From Verrucomicrobiales bacterium (GTDB lineage: Bacteria; Verrucomicrobiota; Verrucomicrobiia; Limisphaerales; JAYPXF01), in contig PBAL01000013.1 of assembly GCA_002715965.1 (NCBI GenBank), forward strand, positions 1 through 53,257: a DNA stretch of 53,257 nucleotides, given 5' to 3'. Of this stretch, positions 25,901-34,797 are shown piece after piece (positions within the stretch are counted from its first letter, which is position 1; every line of letters begins with the position of its first letter). Under the pieces are notes generated by a model. It ran no database searches. It was not told the origin of the DNA and saw only the letters and a program-made list of their open reading frames with translations. The translations under genes and the position numbers were made by a program.

Positions 25901-27253
25901 GTGAATCTCCTCAGCATCATCGTCATCGGACTCAAGGAGATCTGGGCACACAAGGCACGTTCGCTCCTCACCATGCTTGGAATTGTCCTCGGCGTCGCCA
26001 GCCTGGTTGCCATGGCCGCCATCGTGAAGGGCATGGAGAATGGCATGAAGGAATCCATCATCGCCTTCGGTGGCCTGGACAAGGTGCTCATTCGCGAGGA
26101 GGACGTGCCCGCCCACCAGGAACATCTCGCCGACCAGGCAACGGGTCGCACGATCCTCGACGCCTACGCACTCAAGCAGGCCCCCCTCATCACCGCGGTA
26201 AATCCGGAAATCAGTCTCGGAAAGGCGATCATCGGGTACAAAGGCAAACGCGCGCGCACTTCCGAGTGCGTCGGAGTCTGGCCGGATGTTCTGAAAATGA
26301 ACCTCCTGGAAGTCGAGCACGGCCGCTTCTTTTCCGAACTGGAAGCCGGCCAGGCTCGCAACGTCTGCGTCATTGGCGCGGGCATTCGCGACGAACTCTG
26401 GGGTTCACCCGAAGAGATCGGCCGAGAATTTATTCCCATCGGCGAAGAAATCACCATCAACCGCCAGCCCTTCAAGATCGTCGGCATCTATCGCTACTAC
26501 GAAAGCGAACAGGAAAAAAAGGAACGCGAACTCGCGGCAAAACAGGAAGCTGAGGAAACGGGCCCGAAGCGCCGAAAGGGATGGGGCCAATCTCGGAGAA
26601 CATTTGCGTTCTTCCACAAGAACAATGTCATCCACATTCCGCTCAACACAGCCTGGCTGCGCTTCCGGGCAGCATCAGGACCTCACGGCGAACCAGAGCT
26701 CCGCCTGACCGACGTCGATATCAAGGTAGGCAGCATGGAGATGATGCAACCGGCACTCCAACAAGCACGCAACATCCTCATGATTACTCATCGCGGAATC
26801 GAAGACTTCACCTTCCGAACGAACGAGGACCGCATTGCCGACATCAACAAGCGCATTCGCAACGCCCGTCTCAGTGGCGCCATCATTGCCGGTCTGAGCC
26901 TTTTGATTGGTGGCATCGGGATCATGAACATCATGCTCGCCAGCATCAACGAGCGCATTCGGGAAATCGGCACCTGCAAAGCCGTCGGCGCGACGGACTC
27001 CGTCATCTTCCTCCAGGTCCTCGCCGAGAGCATCGCCCTCTCCATCCTCGGCGGCCTTGCCGGAATCGCGGCTTCCTACGGCCTGGTGTTCATCATCGAG
27101 ATCGTGTCCCCCACCGCCAATTCTCCGGTTATCACGACGACGGCCATGGCCGTTGCGGTCGGATTCAGTGGTCTCGTCGGAATCATCGCCGGCCTCTTCC
27201 CCGCCATCAAAGCCGCGCAATTGGATCCGATCGAAGCGCTCCGCTACGAGTAA
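25901..27253 (+). CDS. MacB/FtsX-type ABC transporter permease
   Basis: The 450-residue protein (GTG start) has one N-terminal helix (ARSLLTMLGIVLGVASLVAMAAI), a large extracytoplasmic MacB-periplasmic-core-like domain, and three C-terminal helices of the FtsX type beginning with SGAIIAGLSLLIGGIGIMNI and the family's ASINERIREIGTCKAVGATD loop. Such permeases work with an ABC ATPase and often a membrane-fusion protein in efflux or lipoprotein handling. Neither partner is adjacent here; the upstream neighbour is a decayed kinase. The charged insert EQEKKERELAAKQEAEETG within the periplasmic domain is unusual and probably coiled. Confidence 0.88.
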   Translation: MNLLSIIVIGLKEIWAHKARSLLTMLGIVLGVASLVAMAAIVKGMENGMKESIIAFGGLDKVLIREEDVPAHQEHLADQATGRTILDAYALKQAPLITAVNPEISLGKAIIGYKGKRARTSECVGVWPDVLKMNLLEVEHGRFFSELEAGQARNVCVIGAGIRDELWGSPEEIGREFIPIGEEITINRQPFKIVGIYRYYESEQEKKERELAAKQEAEETGPKRRKGWGQSRRTFAFFHKNNVIHIPLNTAWLRFRAASGPHGEPELRLTDVDIKVGSMEMMQPALQQARNILMITHRGIEDFTFRTNEDRIADINKRIRNARLSGAIIAGLSLLIGGIGIMNIMLASINERIREIGTCKAVGATDSVIFLQVLAESIALSILGGLAGIAASYGLVFIIEIVSPTANSPVITTTAMAVAVGFSGLVGIIAGLFPAIKAAQLDPIEALRYE

Positions 27254-27268
27254 CGGGACCGGCCGAAT

Positions 27269-29362
27269 CTAAGGCACCGGGACGAGTTGCACTCCGTCAA
27301 TGATCACATAGCCATTGGCCCCGATATTGGAGACGATCACGGCAGCCGGCTTTCCCGGCGCGAATTTATATACACCCAATTTGACGAACAAACCATCGAT
27401 TGGCGGTCGTTTGCGTTGATTGACCGGCATCTGATTGGAGCCGTGTGCCCACACGACGTTTACAGATACATTTGTTGCGCGATTACCATGCGCCGTGTAC
27501 CCCAGCCGAACTTCATAGCGGCCCGCCTTGGTGATCTTCGGTTCGAAGCGGGCGGTGAATTTCCCATCGCGCGCGTTGTTGTCATGCCGGTAGCTGTAGC
27601 CCAGATACTTCGGGGAGGATGTGCTGTTCTTCCAATGGCCGGTCGTCTTTGCGTTGGCATCGTCCAGAACAATCCCCTTCAGACTCGCAGGATTCACGCC
27701 TTTCGATCCGAACTTTGCACTGGCTGGTGTTTCCAAAACCTGTCCGTCTGCCAGCAACCGCTGCTTGAGCTTCGCATACGGAACATCCTGAACGGCAAGA
27801 CCGCCATCGATCGCCATTGCGGCTGCTGTGGCCGAAGATTGGCCGAGGATCATGAAGACCGGTTCCATACGAATGGAACCGAAGGCGATGTGGGAACTCG
27901 ACACACATACCGGCACCAGGAGATTCGAACACTGCCCCGCCTTCGGAACCAGAGATCCATAGGCGATCTGATACGGCCCGCGCGTTGAAACACCGATGTC
28001 TCCCTCATTCTGAACGTAGCCTTCCGGCGTGATGTAACGCTGAACATTGTGCGAATCGATGGTGTAGGAACCCATGCCCACCGGTTCCGGTGTCGGGCGG
28101 TCTTTCTGCAGCTCGTTCTCGGTCATCACATACTTGCCGATCATCCGGCGCGCCTCGCGAACGTAGATCTGGTGCGGCCAGTTTCCGTTGTCAGTAAACT
28201 CATCCTTGGCCAGTCCCCATTGGCCGATCACGTCGCGCACATCCTTTGGCACGCGCGGATCGTTGGCCATGAAGTAGAGCAAGCCCTGCTGATAGAGCCG
28301 ATGTTCGGCAATGATCTCCTTGCGACGTTCATACGAACCTTCGGGGTAATCATAGTTGTAGCCGATGTTGTCGGAACTCATTGGGCCATGGTTGTTGGTG
28401 TCGGTCTTGCGATTGGGAATCGGGTCGTACTTGTCCAACAACTCGCGCCATCCCGCCTTGAGAATTCGCACGAGTAACTCGTATTGCGAGGGATCGTAAC
28501 CATCCGGCTTTGGGAAGGGCTTGCGATTCCGATCGTGGTCGGTCATGCAGACGCGAAAGCAATACGCTTGAATCCGCTTATCGCCCGAACCGTATGCACC
28601 GGGTGGTTTTGTGCTGATCCGCGGCAGCACACCACTGCTCGAATCGCCCGGCACGACGTAGGGGCTGATCTTCTCCTTCACCGCACCGAAATGATGCCGG
28701 TGATGCAATACGCCGGTCTGAACTCCGTTCCAGTCTTCACCATAGGTATCGGTTGATTCCCGGCCCACGTGATAATCCACACCGGCACCCGCCATGAGAT
28801 CGCCTTCGTAGGTGGCATCAATGAACATGCGTCCGGTGAATCGCCTCCCACTCAGCATGGTGATGGACTTGATCCGACCGTCCTGGAGCTTCACGCCGTT
28901 CTTTCGAACCAGCCATTCGTCGCGAAAGACAGGGATGTCGTGTTCCTTTATGAATGCATCAAAGACACCTTCCGCAGCGCTGGGCTCGAAGATCCACATC
29001 GTGCGCTGCTCGCCGTCGATGGCTTTCGTTCCCTGTCCCTTGTTTCCGTATTCGGATTGTTCCTGCCATTTCCAGTTCTCCTTCTCCTGATAATGCTTCC
29101 AGATCCGGTGATAAAACTCGCGAGCCAATCCGCCGATTACTGCCTTGTTGCCAGTGTCCGTCCACCCAAGCCCTCCACTGGAAAGCCCGCCCAGGTGTCT
29201 GTCCGGCCCGACCAAAACGACGGACTTGCCCATTCTCCTGGCTTGCACCGCGGCAACTACGCCCGCGGACGTCCCACCGTAAACTACCACATCATAGTCG
29301 GCGGCCGAACCGGTCAGGCCGGCAAACACCAGAACGAGAAGCGCTGCGAGGCATCTGTGCAT
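27269..29362 (-). CDS. Secreted FAD-dependent oxidoreductase with golvesin-type C-terminal domain
   Basis: A signal peptide (MHRCLAALLVLVFAGLTGSA) precedes an FAD-binding domain of the FAD_oxidored (PF12831-like) family. The dinucleotide fold reads DYDVVVYGGTSAGVVAAVQA, followed by SVVLVGPDRHLGGLSSGGLG. The C-terminal 140 residues (about 27270-27690) form a beta-sandwich like the golvesin/xanthan-lyase binding domain: YEVRLGYTAHGNRATNVSVN and GYVIIDGVQLVPV. A related domain occurs inside the PSD1 protein at 41888-44728. It is predicted to oxidise a carbohydrate or similar substrate outside the cytoplasm; the substrate is unknown. Confidence 0.88.
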   Translation of the reverse strand: MHRCLAALLVLVFAGLTGSAADYDVVVYGGTSAGVVAAVQARRMGKSVVLVGPDRHLGGLSSGGLGWTDTGNKAVIGGLAREFYHRIWKHYQEKENWKWQEQSEYGNKGQGTKAIDGEQRTMWIFEPSAAEGVFDAFIKEHDIPVFRDEWLVRKNGVKLQDGRIKSITMLSGRRFTGRMFIDATYEGDLMAGAGVDYHVGRESTDTYGEDWNGVQTGVLHHRHHFGAVKEKISPYVVPGDSSSGVLPRISTKPPGAYGSGDKRIQAYCFRVCMTDHDRNRKPFPKPDGYDPSQYELLVRILKAGWRELLDKYDPIPNRKTDTNNHGPMSSDNIGYNYDYPEGSYERRKEIIAEHRLYQQGLLYFMANDPRVPKDVRDVIGQWGLAKDEFTDNGNWPHQIYVREARRMIGKYVMTENELQKDRPTPEPVGMGSYTIDSHNVQRYITPEGYVQNEGDIGVSTRGPYQIAYGSLVPKAGQCSNLLVPVCVSSSHIAFGSIRMEPVFMILGQSSATAAAMAIDGGLAVQDVPYAKLKQRLLADGQVLETPASAKFGSKGVNPASLKGIVLDDANAKTTGHWKNSTSSPKYLGYSYRHDNNARDGKFTARFEPKITKAGRYEVRLGYTAHGNRATNVSVNVVWAHGSNQMPVNQRKRPPIDGLFVKLGVYKFAPGKPAAVIVSNIGANGYVIIDGVQLVPVP

Positions 29363-29418
29363 GCCGGTTTATGGCGCGCACGGTGGTGCTTTTGAAGATC
29401 GAATCTGGGAAAAGGAAA

Positions 29419-29495
29419 TGGTCGGGACGACTGGATTTGAACCAGCGACCTCCACACCCCCAGTGTGGCGCTCTACCAAGCTAAGCTACGTCCCG
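29419..29495 (-). tRNA. tRNA-Pro(GGG)
   Basis: The minus strand folds as a complete tRNA: acceptor CGGGACG/CGTCCCG with discriminator A and an encoded CCA (29419-29421), a D-arm containing AGCTTGGTAGAGC, and an anticodon stem CCACA/TGTGG with loop CTGGGGG giving anticodon GGG. The T-arm has GGTTCAAATCC. It lies between the FAD oxidoreductase gene and the DUF4184-like genes. Confidence 0.95.
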
Positions 29496-29536
29496 TGCCA
29501 AGCGGCTGAGCAAGAAATCAGCATTGCAGATCGATG

Positions 29537-29737
29537 TCAACTGTTTCGGTCCGCCCTGCTGATGTGCCGAACGCGAAACCACGCCGAGTAAGCAACGAAC
29601 TGCCAAAGCGTAAAGGCACAGAATCCCACCAGCGACCGAACCACGAAGGCCTTGAAGTGATCCATGTCCTGTGTCGGCGGGAATCGATGCCAGACCATCG
29701 CGACCGCGATGCCGATCATGGTTCCGACGATGGTCAT
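29537..29737 (-). CDS. Small membrane protein, possibly C-terminal remnant of a DUF4184 protein
   Basis: The 66-codon frame has two likely membrane helices (MTIVGTMIGIAVAMVW and LVGFCAFTLWQFVAYSAWF). Its ATG overlaps the stop of the preceding DUF4184-like ORF as ATGA. It may be a separate small protein or the displaced end of a longer DUF4184 protein whose middle was deleted. Family not recognised with certainty. Confidence 0.5.
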   Translation of the reverse strand: MTIVGTMIGIAVAMVWHRFPPTQDMDHFKAFVVRSLVGFCAFTLWQFVAYSAWFRVRHISRADRNS

Positions 29738-30021
29738 GCGTTTGCGCTGCGCCAGAAGCGGATGAATCTCGCAATCTCTCGCGGACAGAGTTCAAACGCA
29801 CAACGTTTCATCAGCATCTCCCAGAGCAACATGAGCACGAGACTCGCCGGAACGCAGAAGAACAGCATTCCCGCGATCGAATGACTGGCGCGGCTGTTTT
29901 GTCGAAGGCGCAGGAAATACTCGAAATCCGGTGACATCGAACCGATGACCAGCGCAGAAAACACCAGTCGCGTCCGCGCCAGGGGAATTACCGCAAGTGG
30001 GTGGGCAAGTGTGAACGGCAC
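29734..30021 (-). CDS. DUF4184-like protein, short
   Basis: The 95-residue frame starts MPFTLAHPLAVIPLARTRLV and continues SALVIGSMSPDFEYFLRL, which is the characteristic N-terminus of DUF4184 membrane proteins (HP near residue 7, then SMxPDFEYF). Full-length members are roughly twice as long or more and have further helices with conserved His. This copy stops after one membrane segment and is followed by a second small frame with an ATGA overlap, so it is probably truncated. Its 5' end is three bases after the yfhO-like stop, suggesting co-transcription. Confidence 0.6.
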   Translation of the reverse strand: MPFTLAHPLAVIPLARTRLVFSALVIGSMSPDFEYFLRLRQNSRASHSIAGMLFFCVPASLVLMLLWEMLMKRCAFELCPREIARFIRFWRSANA

Positions 30022-30024
30022 TGG

Positions 30025-32331
30025 CTAGCCTTCGTGATTTGCTGCGGGACTTGGTGATCTGCCGGCACGACGACCCGCCATCACCAGCCAAACAATAATC
30101 AGGATGAGGGTCGGCAGTGAAATTCTTCCACCCAGCATCAGCCCCGGTTCTTCGTACTGAAATACCACGGATGATTTGCCAGCCGGTACTCGCACGGCCT
30201 GAAAGGCGTGATTCGCGTGGAGGATCGTTTCGGGTTGATCGTTCACGGTGGCGCGCCAGTTCGAATTGTACGACTGGGCGAACACCACCACCGTCGCCTC
30301 TGCGGCATCGACTTCGCACGCAAAGCGATCGGATTGAGCCGATTGGATTGAAACCGTGGCTCTGCCCCGGTTGGTTTCTTCAGAGACACTGCCGTCGTTC
30401 TCCAGGAACACAACTTCGCGCGGATCAAACTCGTCCGACAGTAGCTTCTCAAGCGCCGCGCCAGGTTCGCCAACGACCGTTTTCTGGCCGGCGCTGATCC
30501 AGATCATCGCGGAATGACGATTCGTCCACGTCACCGCGGATTCAGCCGAAGTGATGTGCGTGACGGATAGAAAATCCTTCAACCCTTCCGCATCCGGTGC
30601 TTCACCGTCCTTCGGATATAGCCCCCGTTCCAACTCGTCTTGTCGGGCCATGCGCAGCGTCATGGATCCGTTCACCTTGGGAACACCTTCCAACAGGTTC
30701 AGGTTCGACCACCAGGCCAGGCGCTTGCCGAGCCAATCCTGCGCCGGATCTTTGACCTTGCTGAAGAGCAACACCTTCTCCGCCTCCGGCGAAATCATCA
30801 CGCGACCCGCGCCGAGCATGGGTGAAAGCGTGTCCCGTTCCTCCTCAACAAGATCATGGTGAAACATGCCTGCGGAAAGGGTGGGATTCTGCCCCGGCAG
30901 ATGGCTCGCCAGGTCCATCGCGAGAAACGCGAGTGCGAGTGTGAGGTAGATCTTGCGCAGTTTCACGGCGATCTCAGGATTGGCTCCCTTCAGAAAGGCG
31001 ATGATCAACAGCCCATACAAAATCAAACGTCCCGACGTGTTCGACCGGACTTCCGGCATCAGGTCGAACTGGTTCTTCAACCCGTGCGCCAACACGAGCA
31101 GAATGAAAACTTCCGCCACCACGGCAATGATGACCGAAGCCAATTCCCGAAAGCGACTTTCAGATTTGTTTTCGGTCTGCGCCAGGAAATGCGCCACCCC
31201 ATATCCCGCCAGCAGCGGAATCGCAAACGCAGCCAACAACACGAACTTGATCGGATAACGCGCAATACCCCCTCCTGGGAACAGGTCCACCAACAGTGAA
31301 TAAACGAATCCCTTCTTGCCCAATGCCAACATCAACGCGAGCAGTGTCGCTCCACCCAAAATCCACACACGCCGTTCGCGCTGTTTCCAAAGACCCAGGA
31401 AAGCAAAACCCATCACCGCCAGCCCGAGGTAGTAAGATGCGAGAAAGAATTGTCCCTGTTGCATGAGGACGCCCTGGTCTGTCCGGCCGTAATGGAACAG
31501 GGGAACGAACAGGTTTGCCCAACCCCAGATCGGCATCGGCCAGCGCTCGTCACGAAAACTCGCGTCCCGTTGCGATTGATCGAGCAGGTCGAAGAACGGA
31601 ATCAGTTGCGCTGCAGAAAGGCATGCAACCAATGCCGCAACCAACGGCAGAGATGTCCAATGCCACGCGCGTTTTTCCTTCGGAACGGAACACAACCAGA
31701 GAACCCCAATCAGCAGCCATGTCAGCAACACCAATTCCGGCACTCCGACCAGCATCTGCATCGTGCCCACCAGAATTGCGCACGGCGTCCAGACACCACC
31801 CTCGGTCCAGGTGCGTTGAACACACCCGACCAGCCAGGGCATCCATCCCAGTCCCACGCAATAGTTCGGCCAGATCAGGCAGGCCATTGCCGCACCGCTC
31901 ATCGCAAAAGCCGTTCCCGAAAATGCTGCGGCCACGTTGTTCCTGGTCCAGTCGCGCGCCAGGAAATACATCCCCATGCCACCCAGCCAGAGGTGTCCGA
32001 TGCTGAACGCGCCCAAGGCCCAGGGCCACGGCGCCCAGAGCAGAAATGCCGAACCTGGGTACAGGCACATCGTTCCCCACTGGGCGAGGAAGGGCGCGCC
32101 GCAATTGCTAAACGGATTCCAGAGCGGAAGTCCGTCGGACAGGAATTGTTCGCGGAACCAATGCATCGCCGGATAACCCAGCACGCCGTAATCCGAACGA
32201 TAAAACCCCTCCGTCCCCGTCAGCACACCCCAGAACGTCGCCACAAAGGCCAAGGCCAACATCAGTGCAAATCGCCCGGGAGAAAACCAATCCGCCAACT
32301 CGCGCTTCGCATCCACCGGCCCCTCACTCAT
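30025..32331 (-). CDS. YfhO family multi-pass membrane protein (paralogue B)
   Basis: The 768-residue protein has about a dozen membrane helices, with a large soluble domain near the C-terminus and one final helix. It fits the YfhO family: an N-terminal RSDYGVLGYPAMHWFREQF with LWNPFSNCGAPFLAQWG, then GMYFLARDW. The C-terminal beta domain has VVVFAQSYNSNWRATVNDQP and NHAFQAVRVPAG. The N-terminal part resembles GT-C glycosyltransferases; YfhO of Bacillus acts in glycosylation of lipoteichoic acid, and in Gram-negatives the function is not known. Start overlaps the stop of paralogue A as ATGA. Confidence 0.85.
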   Translation of the reverse strand: MSEGPVDAKRELADWFSPGRFALMLALAFVATFWGVLTGTEGFYRSDYGVLGYPAMHWFREQFLSDGLPLWNPFSNCGAPFLAQWGTMCLYPGSAFLLWAPWPWALGAFSIGHLWLGGMGMYFLARDWTRNNVAAAFSGTAFAMSGAAMACLIWPNYCVGLGWMPWLVGCVQRTWTEGGVWTPCAILVGTMQMLVGVPELVLLTWLLIGVLWLCSVPKEKRAWHWTSLPLVAALVACLSAAQLIPFFDLLDQSQRDASFRDERWPMPIWGWANLFVPLFHYGRTDQGVLMQQGQFFLASYYLGLAVMGFAFLGLWKQRERRVWILGGATLLALMLALGKKGFVYSLLVDLFPGGGIARYPIKFVLLAAFAIPLLAGYGVAHFLAQTENKSESRFRELASVIIAVVAEVFILLVLAHGLKNQFDLMPEVRSNTSGRLILYGLLIIAFLKGANPEIAVKLRKIYLTLALAFLAMDLASHLPGQNPTLSAGMFHHDLVEEERDTLSPMLGAGRVMISPEAEKVLLFSKVKDPAQDWLGKRLAWWSNLNLLEGVPKVNGSMTLRMARQDELERGLYPKDGEAPDAEGLKDFLSVTHITSAESAVTWTNRHSAMIWISAGQKTVVGEPGAALEKLLSDEFDPREVVFLENDGSVSEETNRGRATVSIQSAQSDRFACEVDAAEATVVVFAQSYNSNWRATVNDQPETILHANHAFQAVRVPAGKSSVVFQYEEPGLMLGGRISLPTLILIIVWLVMAGRRAGRSPSPAANHEG

Positions 32332-34661
32332 GCGGCTTCGCCATCGTCAACGGCCGGCATTTTTTGCCGACACATCAGGACCGCGCAGGCAACAATTCCA
32401 ATCATCGACAGGACCAACCCCGCCTGGAATTTGCGATCCACATACCGAATGACCACCTCGTGTTCTCCCTCCGGAACGGCCACCGCTTGAAACGCGTGAT
32501 TTGCCCGCAGTAATTCCACGCTGTTGCCGTCCACCGATGCCTTCCAAGGATGATAGAAGTTTTGCGCAACCACCGCGATTGTTGGAACAGGTGAGTTTAC
32601 TTTGAACTTTACCTCGTGTGCCGTGAACGATGGTTCGATCACTTCCGCCTCCTGCGATGCTTCTGCCTCCACCCTGTCCTTCACCTCCGGACGCAGGAAT
32701 ACTTCCTTCGATGAATCCCAGTCCGGTTGCGACATCCGATCGATCGTATTCGTCGGCCCGATAAACACCGGCGCTTGCCCCGCCGTGATCAACGGACGTG
32801 CGGTCAAACGTTCCTGCCAATCCATGAACCGGGTGGGCGAGCTCAGATTTCGAATGGCCAGAAAGTCTGCGAGGCCCGGCATGGCGTTCGTCGTGCCCAG
32901 CCGATAAAGCAAGGTCTCGACTTCCTTCTTTTCCGGGAACCACATCGAGAAGAAGCCATCGATCTTCGCGACCCCTTCGGGCAGGTTGAGATTGCTGTAA
33001 AGATCCAAGCGATTCTGGATGAAGTTTTCCTCCACGGTGGACTGCTTTCGGAAGTTGTTTTGCATCTGGGTCAGGCCCAGCAGCATCACTCGCTCGCGGC
33101 CTTCGATGACACCCGGCGCCAAGCGGCCAAGTGTCGGATTCTCGCGGGTGTAGTTCGAACGTTTGATCGTCGGAGCGAGATTCGGTTGATGCCCTTTCAG
33201 GTCGAACCACAACACGATCAACACCCCGATGGAGATCAATGTTCGTAGTTTTGCCAGCGAAGCATTCGCGACGCAGAGAAGCGCACCGGCTACCAAGGCA
33301 AACAGCAGAATTCTCGCTTCCGCGTTCTGATAGGCCTCCGCTGGATGCGCTAGCTCGTCCGGCTTGGCGCCGATTAACCAGTAAACCGTCATCAACAATG
33401 CGCCGATGACCATCGCCGAGATCGCCAGGTTCTGTGCCTCCTGCTTCGGCCGCTGCAACCCACGCGCTCCGTACGCGGCCAGTAACGGAAGCGCAATCGT
33501 CGCAATCACAATGAACTTCACCGGGAAGCGCATGAACTGCAGGGGAATCACCTGGGCCACTGCCGGATAAACCGGCGTCTTGTCGCCCATTCCCAATACC
33601 AGCGCTCCTACAAATGCGATGGTCAGAAAAACCGTCATTCTATTTCGTTCCCTCATCAGGGCAATCAACGCCAGCCACAAAATTCCCACACCAGCGTAAT
33701 ACGAATGTGTCCACCCCTGGCCAATTTGTGACCACGCGCCAGTCGCGCTGGTCTGCATGTGAAATAATGGAACGAAGAAATTGGCCCAGCCCAGCAAAGG
33801 AATCGGCCAATCGATGAACTCCGATTCACCCGTCCGCGGCGAATGTGCCAGCATGTCCATGAAGGGAAGCAGCTGAGGCGCGGCCAACAGGGAGATCAGC
33901 CCGACAACCGATCCGAACCGCAGAATGATTTGCCTCGGAGAGGCAGTGATCTCCGAACCTTCCTTCCGTGTTTCCAGAAGATCCAACAAGGCGATCGCCG
34001 ACAACATCAACCACGACAACAGAATGATTTCCGGCGCGCCGGACAACATCTGCGTCCCGCCCATCAATGCAGCCCCCCCAATCCAGCGACCGCCTTCCTG
34101 CCACGCACGTCTTGCGAGCAGCCACACCCAGGGCAGGCAACCAAGCGCCGCGATGTTGTTCGGCCACATCAGGCAATGTTGTGTCAGACCATTGAACGCG
34201 AACGCCAGGCCGGCAACCGCCCCGGCCAGGTTATTCCCCGTCCAACGCCGCGCCAAAAAGTACATGCCCAGCCCGCCTGCGAATTGATGCAGCAGACAGA
34301 AAGCACCCAGTGACCACGTCAACGGAAACAACAGGTAGAAAGTCGATCCCGGATACATCGTCAGCGTGTTCCACTGCGCCATGAACGGAAGCCCGCAATC
34401 GTTGAGCGGATTCCACAAGGGCATCGTTCCCTCAAACACGCTGGCCTTGTGATAATGTGCCAGCGAATACCCGAACACCGCGTAATCCTTCAGCACAAAG
34501 GTGCCGTCTCCCACGATCGCATCCGGATACGTCACCAGAATGAGCAGGCCCAGCAAGCCCGCGAAAACCTTCGGTGTCAGCTTGGTCTCGATCACCTCCG
34601 TTGCCGTGCCATTGCCGGCATCCGCCGTGGCTGGATTGGTGGGTTTGCTTTTCTTCGACAC
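32328..34661 (-). CDS. YfhO family multi-pass membrane protein (paralogue A)
   Basis: This 777-residue protein is clearly homologous to its neighbour over its whole length: LKDYAVFGYSLAHYHKAS, MPLWNPLNDCGLPFMAQWN, GMYFLARRWTGNN, and a C-terminal VVAQNFYHPWKASVDGNS with NHAFQAVAVPEGEHEVVIRY. The tandem pair probably arose by duplication. The frame runs 63 codons upstream of the GTG at 34661, but that part overlaps the divergent regulator and the palindrome, so the GTG before SKKSKPTNPAT is chosen; there is no strong ribosome binding site, and the start is uncertain. An ATGA overlap couples it to paralogue B. GT-C-like transferase activity is inferred by family only. Confidence 0.83.
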   Translation of the reverse strand: MSKKSKPTNPATADAGNGTATEVIETKLTPKVFAGLLGLLILVTYPDAIVGDGTFVLKDYAVFGYSLAHYHKASVFEGTMPLWNPLNDCGLPFMAQWNTLTMYPGSTFYLLFPLTWSLGAFCLLHQFAGGLGMYFLARRWTGNNLAGAVAGLAFAFNGLTQHCLMWPNNIAALGCLPWVWLLARRAWQEGGRWIGGAALMGGTQMLSGAPEIILLSWLMLSAIALLDLLETRKEGSEITASPRQIILRFGSVVGLISLLAAPQLLPFMDMLAHSPRTGESEFIDWPIPLLGWANFFVPLFHMQTSATGAWSQIGQGWTHSYYAGVGILWLALIALMRERNRMTVFLTIAFVGALVLGMGDKTPVYPAVAQVIPLQFMRFPVKFIVIATIALPLLAAYGARGLQRPKQEAQNLAISAMVIGALLMTVYWLIGAKPDELAHPAEAYQNAEARILLFALVAGALLCVANASLAKLRTLISIGVLIVLWFDLKGHQPNLAPTIKRSNYTRENPTLGRLAPGVIEGRERVMLLGLTQMQNNFRKQSTVEENFIQNRLDLYSNLNLPEGVAKIDGFFSMWFPEKKEVETLLYRLGTTNAMPGLADFLAIRNLSSPTRFMDWQERLTARPLITAGQAPVFIGPTNTIDRMSQPDWDSSKEVFLRPEVKDRVEAEASQEAEVIEPSFTAHEVKFKVNSPVPTIAVVAQNFYHPWKASVDGNSVELLRANHAFQAVAVPEGEHEVVIRYVDRKFQAGLVLSMIGIVACAVLMCRQKMPAVDDGEAA

Positions 34662-34739
34662 GTTCCGCGGAATACATGTGTCTGCCCGCGAATAATTCCA
34701 AGCACCAATTCCTCCACCAAAATATCCAGGACAAATATA

Positions 34740-34755
34740 TGTAACATATGTGACA
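34740..34755. promoter_or_regulatory. Candidate operator between the yfhO pair and the PaaX-like gene
   Basis: TGTAACATATGTGACA is a 16-base palindrome matching in 7 of 8 symmetric positions. It lies 42 bases before the GTG of the PaaX-like gene and 78 bases before the divergent yfhO start. As a site between a regulator and its divergent neighbour it is a natural target for the regulator. Confidence 0.5.
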
Positions 34756-34797
34756 AGTTTACGTCCGTTATCCAAACTCCGTGCTAGGCTTCCAAGC

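Noticed and set aside
25490..26320. 276-codon minus-strand frame across the kinase remnant and permease
   Set aside because: It crosses two plus-strand genes, has no recognisable motif, and its His/Asp-rich composition is that of an antisense shadow.
29398..29501. Integration hotspot at the tRNA-Pro gene
   Set aside because: No integrase, no repeat of the tRNA 3' end elsewhere in the window, and flanking genes look ordinary.
31450..32490. Long open frame on the plus strand, antisense to the YfhO genes
   Set aside because: Composition is Pro/Arg/Gln-rich without motifs, and the opposite strand encodes clear YfhO proteins.
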